DNA from: a virus
Strand: one strand, 5' to 3'
Length of the DNA: 64,000 bases
IMG/VR virus record: IMGVR_UViG_3300031851_002880
Location: 1-64,000 of that record
The notes under the pieces: model-generated
The model's input: only the letters and a program-made list of their open reading frames with translations
Told to the model about the DNA's origin: nothing
The model's database searches: none
Part shown: one piece after another, positions 23,237 through 32,002 of the stretch
How positions within the stretch are numbered: position 1 is the first letter of the stretch
How the letters are laid out: each line of letters opens with the position of its first letter
Translations under genes and position numbers: made by a program

Positions 23237-24529
23237 CTAAGATAAAATCACTAAAGTCCGTATAAGACTTTCATAAAATAAATCGCTAAGAAAGAATCCG
23301 TATATAACAGGACTCGTATCCCAGCGTCTAAGTGTATATCCTAGTACCGATAAACACAGTATGCATACTAACATCCAAACATGAATTGGAAATATTGCAA
23401 TACTTACTGCACTAATGGTAGTTAGTATAAAGGCATTAACATAGTTTTTATAAGACTTATAAAAATATGCAATGTTACCTAACAAATTAAAACCATACCA
23501 ACTTAGGAATAAACAAAACACTGTAACAAAAGGTACAATGTAAATTATGTTTTTAAGTTTGTCTACTGTGTTATCCACACTAAACTGAAACCCGTTTTCC
23601 AACATCAAATAGTAAATTAATACTTCACTACCTGTAATCGGTATAGCCAAGATAAGCAAAGGAAGCAATGAACTTAATGCGCCACTATTGTTCGCTGCCT
23701 CTGCGGCCGCTATGCTTTTCAGTATAGGCATACGAAAGAATCGTTTAACTATATTGGCACTAGCATAACTGCCAAGGATATTTGTTACACCAGGAATAAG
23801 ACCGCACCAAAAACCTATAAAACTTCCTATAAGCGTTGGAATTGCTGTTCCTTTTCCTACTGCATACTTACTTATACGTTTAGGGGTGTCTACATTTAAA
23901 TTATGAACCTTTGCAAGTTCAGGTACAATGTATAGACCAATCATTATACTTGCAAACGGAATACCTAATGCAAGATAACTATTACCAAACGTAAGAAAAC
24001 TATCGAATGTTATCGAATCTATTCCTACTTTAGCAAGAACACCACCTAGTAAGAATAGTAGTAGAGTTGCTATTTTGTTTTGCTTTGTTAAAAACGTAAT
24101 CATTAATATAGCAACTGCAATTATAATTGTTTGTATAATACTGTTATAGAACTTAAATAGATCTAAGACACGTGGTAATGCTAATATAAACACGGTTACA
24201 GCAAACATAACACCTACTGTACTGCTGATTGCGTTACTACTAACTGCTACACTGCCAAAGCCTTTTCTAAATAGTCTATGCCCGTGTTTTGCTGTGCTTA
24301 TAGCAGTAGCATCTCCCGGAATACCGTATAAGATTGCTGTAACGCTGTTTGTGTAGTTCGATGTAATAAGGACGCTTACGTAGTACATCATTATGTTAAC
24401 CGGTGCTGTTGACGCTAATAGAGGGTATAGCAACGCTGTTGCAATGAAAGGTCCTGCGCCTGGAATAATACCAAACACTGTTCCACTAACAATACCTATT
24501 ACTGCCCACAATATTAGTTCTTCAATCAT
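23237..24529 (-). CDS. TctA-like tripartite tricarboxylate transporter permease
   Basis: 430 residues, strongly hydrophobic, about 10-11 membrane segments. Carries the family signatures GIIPGAGPFIATALLYPL near the N-terminus, AILYGIPGDATAIS, WCGLIPGVTNILGSYASA, and AAEAANNSGALSSLLPLLILAIPITGSE, each in the positions expected of TctA (DUF112). Usual length is about 500, so it is compact. TctA imports citrate or other carboxylates using a periplasmic TctC protein, encoded directly downstream. No TctB-sized gene is present. A host-derived nutrient-uptake gene in a phage. Confidence 0.9.
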   Translation of the reverse strand: MIEELILWAVIGIVSGTVFGIIPGAGPFIATALLYPLLASTAPVNIMMYYVSVLITSNYTNSVTAILYGIPGDATAISTAKHGHRLFRKGFGSVAVSSNAISSTVGVMFAVTVFILALPRVLDLFKFYNSIIQTIIIAVAILMITFLTKQNKIATLLLFLLGGVLAKVGIDSITFDSFLTFGNSYLALGIPFASIMIGLYIVPELAKVHNLNVDTPKRISKYAVGKGTAIPTLIGSFIGFWCGLIPGVTNILGSYASANIVKRFFRMPILKSIAAAEAANNSGALSSLLPLLILAIPITGSEVLIYYLMLENGFQFSVDNTVDKLKNIIYIVPFVTVFCLFLSWYGFNLLGNIAYFYKSYKNYVNAFILTTISAVSIAIFPIHVWMLVCILCLSVLGYTLRRWDTSPVIYGFFLSDLFYESLIRTLVILS

Positions 24530-25466
24530 ATTTTTCTACACTTCTATTAAGTTGAGTGTTAGGAGTAATCATATCTTTATCGTTATTTTTTATTTTTTTG
24601 CAATACTGTTTGCACACACTTGGACAAGTATTATAGTCTGTCAAGTAATTATTAAATGAATTAAAATAGTTTTCAAAGTTAATTATACTATTATCTTTAA
24701 TATTAATCGGTGACCAAAATCCTTCTTCTTTATTATTATCTGCCCACCAACAGCAAGGATAGTAATTGCCAAAAGCATCTATGTAATGCATATCTCCAGT
24801 CTTGCAGAAAGGACTAAGTGCTTCTTCATACTCTACTTTGGTGTTTGTAAACCATTCAGGATTGTCATACGATTTTATAATAGTTAACTTAGGATCTAAG
24901 AACCTTGTACGTTGTATCCTAAATTTATCAATACCAATTTTTTTTGCTAGATTTTTTGCTTCTTCTACTTGATGATAATTGTGTTCGAACACAATATACT
25001 TCCATTCTATTTTACACTTGCGTTTCTTTTTTGCAATCAGCTTAAACAGTTCTTGGATCTTATTCCAATTACTATTAACCCGGTATAAATGGTTAGTGTC
25101 TTGTAGGCCATCAATACTTAATGTAATCTGAGAATTACTAGGCCATGTATCTAATACACGCTCCCAAAATGGCAAACTTTGCATACCGTTAGTAGTTACA
25201 TTTATATTCTGGGCGGCAAAAAAATGTTCACTAATATCATGAAACTGTGGATGATAAACTGGATCGCCTAAGTTACCCTGAAAGAAAATATACTTAATTT
25301 CAGGAATTGTTTTTTTAGGAAAGAAGTCCTTTAAATGATCAATGTCGATGTCTAGCTTAGGATCTTTTACCATTGTATTGTAATGAATTGTCCGTAGACA
25401 CGCCGGGCATGCCAATGGACAGCGCCGAGTTAATTCTAAATGCCATCCTACGTTATAATTAACCAT
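24522..25466 (-). CDS. Radical SAM enzyme (DTNHLYR subfamily) with C-terminal SPASM-like cysteines
   Basis: 314 residues. Cluster motif CPLACPAC (Cys16, 20, 23); YIFFQGNLGDPVYHPQF replaces the usual GGEP loop; NVTTNGM; SIDGLQDTNHLYR, a signature shared with several paralogues in this island; FEHNYHQVEEAKNLAKKIG. The C-terminal third has YYPCCWW and a CPSVCKQYC cluster that can hold an auxiliary iron-sulfur centre. SAM-dependent radical chemistry on an unknown substrate. Overlaps the permease start and the 2OG gene stop by 8 bases each, so it belongs to the same transcript. Confidence 0.88.
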   Translation of the reverse strand: MVNYNVGWHLELTRRCPLACPACLRTIHYNTMVKDPKLDIDIDHLKDFFPKKTIPEIKYIFFQGNLGDPVYHPQFHDISEHFFAAQNINVTTNGMQSLPFWERVLDTWPSNSQITLSIDGLQDTNHLYRVNSNWNKIQELFKLIAKKKRKCKIEWKYIVFEHNYHQVEEAKNLAKKIGIDKFRIQRTRFLDPKLTIIKSYDNPEWFTNTKVEYEEALSPFCKTGDMHYIDAFGNYYPCCWWADNNKEEGFWSPINIKDNSIINFENYFNSFNNYLTDYNTCPSVCKQYCKKIKNNDKDMITPNTQLNRSVEKYD

Positions 25467-26121
25467 TAATAAGTTTTCTGTACTTGTCTGTTTGCTTTCC
25501 AGTAATCTTTAATATATTACGGGGCCATGGACCTGTGTTTGCTGTACTATGTGGAATGTTTGCCCAGTCAAACCAAATGATGTCCCCTGCTCTCCAAGGC
25601 GGTACGTAAGTATTGCCAAACTGTATAATGTGTCCTGGTGCCCAATCTTCTAGCATTACAAACACTCTGCCCCATTCATCGTCTGTGGCTCTACTACTAG
25701 TTTGGTCTGTGCGTTCTTTACGCAATCCAGTAAGACTGTCAATGTGTAAGTGTAGCATCATCCCTGTATGTTGCGTTTGTACATTAGTTTGTGCATTAGC
25801 AAGACCGATTTCTTCTGCAATGCTATGTAGTATAGGAGTTTCTTGTGTAGTTATCCACTGTCTGTATACAACATAGTCTAAAGGAATGCCCCAGTCTTTA
25901 CATAATAGTTCTTCATAATCGTAATTAAAACTATCGCCTTCAGGTGCTACCGGTGATGGCCAATAAAAGTCATATTGATTTGCATTTGCAATAGGTATTT
26001 CATCTTTCCAAGAAGGATACATGTTGGCTATTGTCTTAAAGCTCTTACCATGATCACTTTCACGAAATGGATTAAAGTCGTAGTTACTTTGCTCTACTGT
26101 TACTTCCCATCTGTTTTTCAT
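25459..26121 (-). CDS. 2OG-Fe(II) oxygenase-like protein
   Basis: 220 residues. The jelly-roll core shows MLHLHIDSL with His126-x-Asp128, WGRVFVMLEDWAPGHIIQFG, and AGDIIWFDWANIPHSTANTG with His191, followed by Arg201 in PRNILKITG. This gives the complete H-x-D...H...R set for iron and 2-oxoglutarate. Hydroxylase or related oxidation of an unknown acceptor. Flanked by a sulfotransferase-like gene (4-base overlap) and a radical SAM gene, suggesting sequential tailoring. Confidence 0.8.
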   Translation of the reverse strand: MKNRWEVTVEQSNYDFNPFRESDHGKSFKTIANMYPSWKDEIPIANANQYDFYWPSPVAPEGDSFNYDYEELLCKDWGIPLDYVVYRQWITTQETPILHSIAEEIGLANAQTNVQTQHTGMMLHLHIDSLTGLRKERTDQTSSRATDDEWGRVFVMLEDWAPGHIIQFGNTYVPPWRAGDIIWFDWANIPHSTANTGPWPRNILKITGKQTDKYRKLING

Positions 26122-26738
26122 AATGCGTCTCTCAATTCTTTACACCAAGTGTTGACTTCTTGTATATTTGTTATATTGTAATCCGACTTTTGTTTTATAG
26201 GCAGACGTCCGTTGACTTTATAATTTTTTATATCATCGTAATACAAAATTTGTTCTATATTTGTAAAATAATTGTTTTTCATATCATTATATTTTACTAT
26301 TTCGTCTGCTATTTCATTAAAACACGATTTAGGATAATTAAATTCTACAGTTTCTAGTTCTTGAGGTTTCCATACTGCCCATTTGTTTGTTTGTTTAGCA
26401 ACACCCCAGCTAATTACTTGTTCAAATATATTATTTCTTTCAATAAGTGTTACTGGTTTATCTTTGACATATTTCCAAAATAAATCATCTACTTGAGCAC
26501 TCATTGTAACCTTAACTATACTATTTTGATTTAACCATTTTAATCTTCGTTGTGTTTCTTTTTTTATAATATCCGGCGTTAAATTAGCAATACCAAGTTC
26601 TACACGCCAATCATAACCTGGTGTAAATGTTTCGCCTTGTTTTTGCACTATAGGCAACGGATCATAAGCATATTCATTTAGAAACCAATTATAATAAAAT
26701 GTTGTACCACTACGACTTGGACCGATTAGAATTTTCAT
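26118..26738 (-). CDS. Sulfotransferase-like P-loop protein
   Basis: 206 residues. The extreme N-terminus KILIGPSRSGTTFYYNWFL contains PSRSGTT (7-13), the PAPS 5'-phosphosulfate loop of sulfotransferases rather than a classical Walker A. VTLIERNNIFEQVISW in the middle resembles the 3'-phosphate-binding segment (R-x-x-x-x-x-x-S). The remainder is divergent. It would move sulfate from PAPS to a sugar or other acceptor, consistent with glycan decoration. Overlaps the methyltransferase end by 29 bases. Confidence 0.72.
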   Translation of the reverse strand: MKILIGPSRSGTTFYYNWFLNEYAYDPLPIVQKQGETFTPGYDWRVELGIANLTPDIIKKETQRRLKWLNQNSIVKVTMSAQVDDLFWKYVKDKPVTLIERNNIFEQVISWGVAKQTNKWAVWKPQELETVEFNYPKSCFNEIADEIVKYNDMKNNYFTNIEQILYYDDIKNYKVNGRLPIKQKSDYNITNIQEVNTWCKELRDAL

Positions 26739-27645
26739 GACTCATCTCCATAAATAATCTCCACATAGGAGGTCTATATAAGTTGCAATGATCGTAATCT
26801 ATTTTGTCAACTGACAACCCGACATGTTTTGCAAGTGTACTTGTTCCGTGTTCTGTAATGTTAAAGTACCATGTGTACTTCCATTCTCTATCACAAAAAA
26901 AGTATGCTGAATTCTTTTGGGCATCATCTAAATCACCATGTAACCAAGTATGTGCGTGTATTGCATCAGGTTGGAATAGTTTGTAATAGTTATGATTATG
27001 GCTCCACAGTAACAATCCGTCTGGTGCTAAACATTCTTTTAATTTTTTCATGTTACGATATTGTTCATCATAAGTATACCAATTCATACTGCCAAAACAA
27101 ATAACAACGTCCCAAGTTTGTCCTTTAGGATCAAAGTCTGATTGCTTACACATAATGTCTGCTTCGGTCCTATATGGATCAACGCCAGTAACATTGTTTA
27201 AATGTTTTTTGTATTCGTTTACACCACAGCCCATATCAAGTATAGTTAAGTCTGGGCGTTCTTTTTGCATTGCTTGTAGTCTGTCTACAAGTGCTTGTCC
27301 TCGTATGTTCCACTTATTTGCAATAGGCTTGTGTTCAACATCTAATACTTCGCCAACTACACCTGTGGTGCTTGTACCGTTTTCACCTACGAAGTAGTTG
27401 TGTTGATATTGCTTGTCAATTTCTTTTACAAAGTCGCCCATAGTTTTTCCATACCATTGATCAATTTGACCAAGATGAATTGGATGATGTGTATCTCTAA
27501 CTTGCATTGAAAATTCTTGTTCACAAGCATCTATAAATTCTTGTGTAAAAGGTAGTTGACTAATAACAGATTCCGGAGCAATGTTCCAACCGAACATTTC
27601 TTCAACCTTATTCCATATTAGTTTATTAAGTGGATTATTATACAT
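26710..27645 (-). CDS. Class I SAM-dependent methyltransferase
   Basis: 311 residues. An N-terminal helical part of about 130 residues precedes the Rossmann core: LTILDMGCGVNEYKKHL (motif I), VTGVDPY, DADIMCK-type acidic turn (EADIMCKQ), WDVVICFGSMNWYTYD (motif IV region) and CLAPDGLLLWSHN (post-motif). Resembles small-molecule or sugar methyltransferases of class I. The C-terminal 80 residues contain an aromatic-rich strand pair. It starts 8 bases inside the preceding gene. Acceptor unknown. Confidence 0.85.
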   Translation of the reverse strand: MYNNPLNKLIWNKVEEMFGWNIAPESVISQLPFTQEFIDACEQEFSMQVRDTHHPIHLGQIDQWYGKTMGDFVKEIDKQYQHNYFVGENGTSTTGVVGEVLDVEHKPIANKWNIRGQALVDRLQAMQKERPDLTILDMGCGVNEYKKHLNNVTGVDPYRTEADIMCKQSDFDPKGQTWDVVICFGSMNWYTYDEQYRNMKKLKECLAPDGLLLWSHNHNYYKLFQPDAIHAHTWLHGDLDDAQKNSAYFFCDREWKYTWYFNITEHGTSTLAKHVGLSVDKIDYDHCNLYRPPMWRLFMEMSHENSNRSKS

Positions 27646-28399
27646 TTTCGTAATAGTACCTTTCTATATGATCGATGCCTGCTTTTTTCCTAAATTCTTC
27701 TGTAAATATACCTTCGATCTTTAATCCAAAATTCCAATAAGGTAAACTTTCATGACTTCCGTGCCAATTCTGATGATTAAAGAAACCACTCATAGATTGT
27801 GCCTTATGTAGATTTTTTTCATCGTCCATAACGTACATTGTTTGTTCTGGATCCCAATTAATCCAGGCAAATTCTTGCCTATGAGGATAGCATTCGTCCA
27901 CAAGGTCGCAATCTCTGTGATAATTATTAGGTGCATTAGGACGTCTAATCAGTACAGCAAGTCGACCAATTTTTTCAAACACAGGTCCTTTTAAGGATTC
28001 TACCCACGCTTTATAATCATCCCACTCTTTAGGCAAATCTTTACGCCATGTTATGTTATCCCAAACTTCGGCAGGTGTTTCTATACTATCATATACTATA
28101 GGAGAATTATTTTTTGAATCTGGCAAATAACCTTCATCATCTGTTAACATTAAAACATAATAACTACAACGTGCCTTGCTCAATACTTCTATACTCCATG
28201 GATTATCGTGATGATATCCATTATTCTTTGCCCAATTTAAATCTTTGACACTGTTACCGTATTGATCTATTTGTCTTCCGTATACACCCCATCTAACTAA
28301 ATCATAACTTTCTGCTAAGGCAGGAAGTGGATCTGGCATAGTATCTAAGGGCAGTAAATGATCAAAAGATACTACCCATTCATTATTAATTGTTAACAT
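27638..28399 (-). CDS. Putative 2OG-Fe(II) oxygenase-like protein
   Basis: 253 residues from ATG 28399, chosen for its strong GGAGG (28406-28410) 6 bases upstream; the frame is open to 28513. YHRDCDL gives His161-x-Asp163, HRQEFAWINWDPE follows, and FFNHQNWHGSHESLPYWNFGLKIEG supplies distal His213/His216 with Lys227 where Arg is usual. The arrangement fits the iron-binding jelly roll but is less canonical than the neighbouring oxygenases. The N-terminal half (FDHLLPLDTMPDPLPALAES, ARCSYYVLML) is not assigned. Confidence 0.6.
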   Translation of the reverse strand: MLTINNEWVVSFDHLLPLDTMPDPLPALAESYDLVRWGVYGRQIDQYGNSVKDLNWAKNNGYHHDNPWSIEVLSKARCSYYVLMLTDDEGYLPDSKNNSPIVYDSIETPAEVWDNITWRKDLPKEWDDYKAWVESLKGPVFEKIGRLAVLIRRPNAPNNYHRDCDLVDECYPHRQEFAWINWDPEQTMYVMDDEKNLHKAQSMSGFFNHQNWHGSHESLPYWNFGLKIEGIFTEEFRKKAGIDHIERYYYENV

Positions 28400-30197
28400 G
28401 TATTTCCTCCATTTTCCATCTATCATCAAATCTTCCAGCAATGTAGATAGTATTATAATAATCTTCTTTATCTGTTTCTCTAGAATCGGAAAATGTCCAA
28501 TTACCAGGTGCATAATTTTCTACCTGATATTCTATTTTTTGACTTGTTCCTTTCCACATTGAGTAATAATCAATATCGATAAGTTCATGATATTGAGGGA
28601 AGCGTTCTTTCAAAACATCATGTATATTGTTCTTCAAATAATTAATATGTGATATTGCATATTCAGGAAAGAAATAAAGCGGATCACTCATTATATTCCA
28701 TCCATAATGGGTTTGGTTTTTGATTGCACTAAAATAATGATCTTTGCATTCTTGTTTGTGTTCATTAAACCAAGTTTTTGTTTGTAGGAATTTGTAACTT
28801 TCGTTTATCAAGGTAGATCTTTTTTCAATTCCTAGTGTGTGCAATGTGTTACAAGTATTTTGTAAAATGCCATAAAAATATATCGGCTTATAAAAACTTT
28901 TTACTAAAAACAAACTTTCAAAAACATCATCTTCAGACATACTGCTTGTTGAAGTACAAATATTATCTGTAAATTTATCACCGTGATAGTGTTTTGTAAA
29001 TCCTCGTATATTAGCCCAGTTTATTTCAAATTTTTCATTATATTCATTGCTACTAAATTCTGCATTGTTTAACTTACTGAGTTGATTTATTTGAAACTTG
29101 TTAAAGGTATGCGGCAAGTCAATTAGTTCTTCCATACCGCCTTTAAAATTAGCGTATGTATCTCCTGGCATTGGAAAAACTAATTCTGTATACACAGCAA
29201 TGTCTGATTCATTCATATCCTTGATAATATCACTCATTTCCTGTAATGTAAATGCATTAGTACGTTTTACATTATCAAGAGTTTGCTGATTTAAACTTTG
29301 TAAACTTAAACCAAATATACTATCTAGACCACCGTGTATAAGTTTCTTTGCACAACGTAGGACTCTATCACCCCTTGCCTTACTCCAGGTAGGCAAAAAC
29401 TTACCTTTCCAATTATGTTTCTTTTTTAGATCAATTAAAGCATCAACAATTTCTTCATCTCTATCGAAGATGCCAAAGTTTGCATCAGCTACATCAATTA
29501 CTGTCACTCCATTTTTTACAATCCATTCTAATTCATCAAGAACACGGTGCATACCAAATTTCTTTACTTTTGCATATGCTGTGCTGCCTATATCACAAAA
29601 TGTGCAACTGTAAGGACATCCTCTGTTACTCTCAAATACACATCTAACAGTACGTGTTTCATCACGTTTGTTTTCTACTAAGTTGCCGAAAAACCCATTT
29701 AGATATGGACTAGGTACTTCTTCTAAATTAATAGTGTTACGCTTGCGATTGTAAAAATCTTTTGTTATAATACCCTCAACTTCTAAAAAATCCTTGGTTT
29801 GTAAATTTGTTTTAAGCACATCAACTAATACTTCTTCTCCATAATACGGAATTAGTATATCGACATGATTGTGCTGTTGCATCCATTCTACAGAATACTT
29901 AGGTTCAGGACCTCCTACAATAACAAGACATTGAGGATATTTGTTTTTTATTTCTTTTAAGGCAATATTTGTACGTTCCCAATTCCAAATATAACAGCTA
30001 CATAATATAACATCAGGATCAACTATTTCATCTATAACAGTTTCTGCATCTTCGTTTTCCCAAAATGTTTTTACCATTTTATAAGAATTGTTTATAGATT
30101 CAAATTGTTGGGCATAACTCCACAGTGTACCAATTGCTTGTGGCAAGGTAGCACTAGGATACCAATTAGATAATTGAATTGCGTATACATTATTCAT
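28386..30197 (-). CDS. B12-binding-type radical SAM enzyme
   Basis: 603 residues from ATG 30197, which overlaps the previous stop by 8 bases. N-terminal cobalamin-domain-like fold (about 1-130: DPDVILCSCYIWNWERT, CLVIVGGPEP, VDILIPYYGEE), then CPYSCTFC (Cys194, 198, 201), KFGMHRVLDELEWI, DVADANFGIFDRD and SLQSLNQQTLDNVKRTN. This is the B12-radical SAM layout used for methylations and rearrangements at inert carbons. The D-x-H-x-x-G ligand motif is absent, so cobalamin, if bound, is likely base-off without protein His. The C-terminal 200 residues are unassigned. Closely similar in plan to the gene at 32512. Confidence 0.9.
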   Translation of the reverse strand: MNNVYAIQLSNWYPSATLPQAIGTLWSYAQQFESINNSYKMVKTFWENEDAETVIDEIVDPDVILCSCYIWNWERTNIALKEIKNKYPQCLVIVGGPEPKYSVEWMQQHNHVDILIPYYGEEVLVDVLKTNLQTKDFLEVEGIITKDFYNRKRNTINLEEVPSPYLNGFFGNLVENKRDETRTVRCVFESNRGCPYSCTFCDIGSTAYAKVKKFGMHRVLDELEWIVKNGVTVIDVADANFGIFDRDEEIVDALIDLKKKHNWKGKFLPTWSKARGDRVLRCAKKLIHGGLDSIFGLSLQSLNQQTLDNVKRTNAFTLQEMSDIIKDMNESDIAVYTELVFPMPGDTYANFKGGMEELIDLPHTFNKFQINQLSKLNNAEFSSNEYNEKFEINWANIRGFTKHYHGDKFTDNICTSTSSMSEDDVFESLFLVKSFYKPIYFYGILQNTCNTLHTLGIEKRSTLINESYKFLQTKTWFNEHKQECKDHYFSAIKNQTHYGWNIMSDPLYFFPEYAISHINYLKNNIHDVLKERFPQYHELIDIDYYSMWKGTSQKIEYQVENYAPGNWTFSDSRETDKEDYYNTIYIAGRFDDRWKMEEIHVNN

Positions 30198-30726
30198 ACT
30201 TAAAGTTCTCTGTGTTTGTCCAAATAGTATTGTTGTCAATTTTTTTAAATAAGTTATCTGTCCAGTCAAATAAATCCATCATTAATACCCAACGAGGTGC
30301 AGTATCTTCACGTTTGCGTGGCACTGCATGTAACATACGTGTGTTGAATATAGTTGGCTTGTCCATTGTAAATTGTTCTACAGGATGATTAAATTGGTCA
30401 TAATAATATTGCGGACTATTACTAAAGTCTCCTAGTAACGGAATTCCAAAATTTCCCCATTTACGATGATCAATATGATTAACTAATCCACCAGGCTTTA
30501 CACTACTCAAAAAGAAACTAGGACGTTTAAATTCTGCATTTAATCCTTGATATATTTCATCTAATATAGGAAATTGTTCTATACTAATAGAAAGTTCTTG
30601 TACATTCCATTCTAACCCATTCTGGTCATAACCGTCTTTCCATTCAGTTGCTTTTGCATAATCAATAATATCATTAAAGACAGATGGATCATATTGTAAA
30701 TTTAATTTTCGGTGATACCAATTCAT
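30190..30726 (-). CDS. 2OG-Fe(II) oxygenase-like protein
   Basis: 178 residues. FLSSVKPGGLVNHIDHRKWGNFG contains His84-x-Asp86; TIFNTRMLHAVPRKRE supplies His133 and PRWVLMMDLFDW gives Arg145. Complete metal and 2-oxoglutarate ligand set in the right order, in the style of aspartyl/asparaginyl hydroxylases and phage 2OG oxygenases. First of three consecutive oxygenase-like genes. Abuts its upstream neighbour by one base. Confidence 0.78.
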   Translation of the reverse strand: MNWYHRKLNLQYDPSVFNDIIDYAKATEWKDGYDQNGLEWNVQELSISIEQFPILDEIYQGLNAEFKRPSFFLSSVKPGGLVNHIDHRKWGNFGIPLLGDFSNSPQYYYDQFNHPVEQFTMDKPTIFNTRMLHAVPRKREDTAPRWVLMMDLFDWTDNLFKKIDNNTIWTNTENFKYE

Positions 30727-31364
30727 TATTTCAACCTATACTGATTAATGATTGTTTCGAATAACTCTTCGTCAAACTTTAAACACATTACAATCATTAT
30801 ACAATCATCTTTCATACTAAACACACTATGGCGTTTACTAGCATTAAACCAATGTAGACTTCCATTCTTTACTTCCATTAACTTATCTTCATACAAAAAC
30901 TTCATTGTATACTTAGATGAGTTATTAACAAAACCAATTAGTCTAGTATCATCATAATTATAATCTAATTTATTAATATCGTAATGTTCAGGAAAATATC
31001 CGCCAGCATTTAATTTTAAGAAATGACAACGCCCGAGCCAAGGCTTCCAAGGCTCAATTACTTTTTGTAGTGTAGGCATTGTTTCATACACGCTTGTATA
31101 TGTTTTAATATCTTGGTTTGTAATTTCTACATTATTATCTTTGTTATATTCATACAAACTATCTAAGTCTGGAATACCACTAAGTCCACCATCTAAACTA
31201 GTAATACTAAGCCCCCAACGATTATTAGGCTTTCTTACGTTGTATGGTTTCCAGTCATTATTATATGGCTTTAATTCTTCCATTATTTTGTTTGAATTAA
31301 ACGACTCCATTTCGAGCCAATCGCCCATTGTGTGCAATCGGTTGTATGCTATATCGTACTTCAT
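30726..31364 (-). CDS. 2OG-Fe(II) oxygenase-like protein (no clear Arg)
   Basis: 212 residues. RCHFLKLNAGGYFPEHYDINK has His127-x-Asp129, then RLIGFVNNSS, a KFLYEDKLMEVKNGSLHWFNASKRH stretch with His179 as distal ligand, and CIMIVMCLKF. The residue expected to bind 2-oxoglutarate (Arg/Lys about 10 after the distal His) is not evident, so cosubstrate use is less certain. Similar in plan to aspartyl beta-hydroxylase-like phage proteins. Overlaps the next oxygenase gene by 4 bases. Confidence 0.72.
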   Translation of the reverse strand: MKYDIAYNRLHTMGDWLEMESFNSNKIMEELKPYNNDWKPYNVRKPNNRWGLSITSLDGGLSGIPDLDSLYEYNKDNNVEITNQDIKTYTSVYETMPTLQKVIEPWKPWLGRCHFLKLNAGGYFPEHYDINKLDYNYDDTRLIGFVNNSSKYTMKFLYEDKLMEVKNGSLHWFNASKRHSVFSMKDDCIMIVMCLKFDEELFETIINQYRLK

Positions 31365-32002
31365 ATAAACTTTACCAATTTATTCTTGTCATTAACTTCC
31401 CAGTTAATAAGTGTTCCATCAGCAATACCTTGTAGGATATCTTCATACGAATGATGTCGCCAACAGCAACTTAATATTGCCCTATCAGGATCGCTTGTGT
31501 TTTGTACTCCATGTACTTTACTGCCTTTAAATAACCAAGGAGCAAATTCATTTGTAGAATTGCTGTGTGCATATTCCATATTAAATATATGTGTTTCTCT
31601 ATCGAAGTCATCATAAAAAGTTTGAGGACTTGTATCACCAAACTCGCCTCTAACTGCAAAGTTTAAAATTGCAAGTCTATTACGATCCTGATGCGGAGGC
31701 ACTCCGCCAATTGGTGTTGCTGTATACAACATTGTGTCTGGCATGATAGGCACGTTAAATAATTCTGCCAGTTCTTGATGAAACTGTGTCCATACATAGT
31801 TCTTACATTCTAGCCGTGGGTTGTTTTCATATGCTTCATGTACTGTCCAACGAACATGTCCACAATCAAATATGTACCAGTCATCTTGCTCAATACTATT
31901 AAGATGTTTTTCGACAAATGTACGATCGTACCATAGAGTTGGTAGTTCTACAGCATATTCACTTGTCTTGTCCTGTAGCGTCAACTGTGTCTCTCGCTTC
32001 AT
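31361..32002 (-). CDS. 2OG-Fe(II) oxygenase-like protein
   Basis: 213 residues from ATG 32002, which is 5 bases from AGGTGG (32008-32013); upstream ATGs at 32005 and 32017 are in frame. IGGVPPHQDRNRLAILNFAVRG gives His104-x-Asp106; KVHGVQNTSDPDRAILSCCW gives His164 and Arg174. A clean 2OG oxygenase signature. It overlaps the end of the Prx5-like gene by 44 bases. Third in the run of oxygenases. Confidence 0.8.
   Translation of the reverse strand: MKRETQLTLQDKTSEYAVELPTLWYDRTFVEKHLNSIEQDDWYIFDCGHVRWTVHEAYENNPRLECKNYVWTQFHQELAELFNVPIMPDTMLYTATPIGGVPPHQDRNRLAILNFAVRGEFGDTSPQTFYDDFDRETHIFNMEYAHSNSTNEFAPWLFKGSKVHGVQNTSDPDRAILSCCWRHHSYEDILQGIADGTLINWEVNDKNKLVKFI

Noticed and set aside
28400-28513. 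Longer N-terminus of the 27638 protein
   Set aside because: It would overlap the radical SAM gene by 128 bases, while GGAGG stands 6 bases before ATG 28399.
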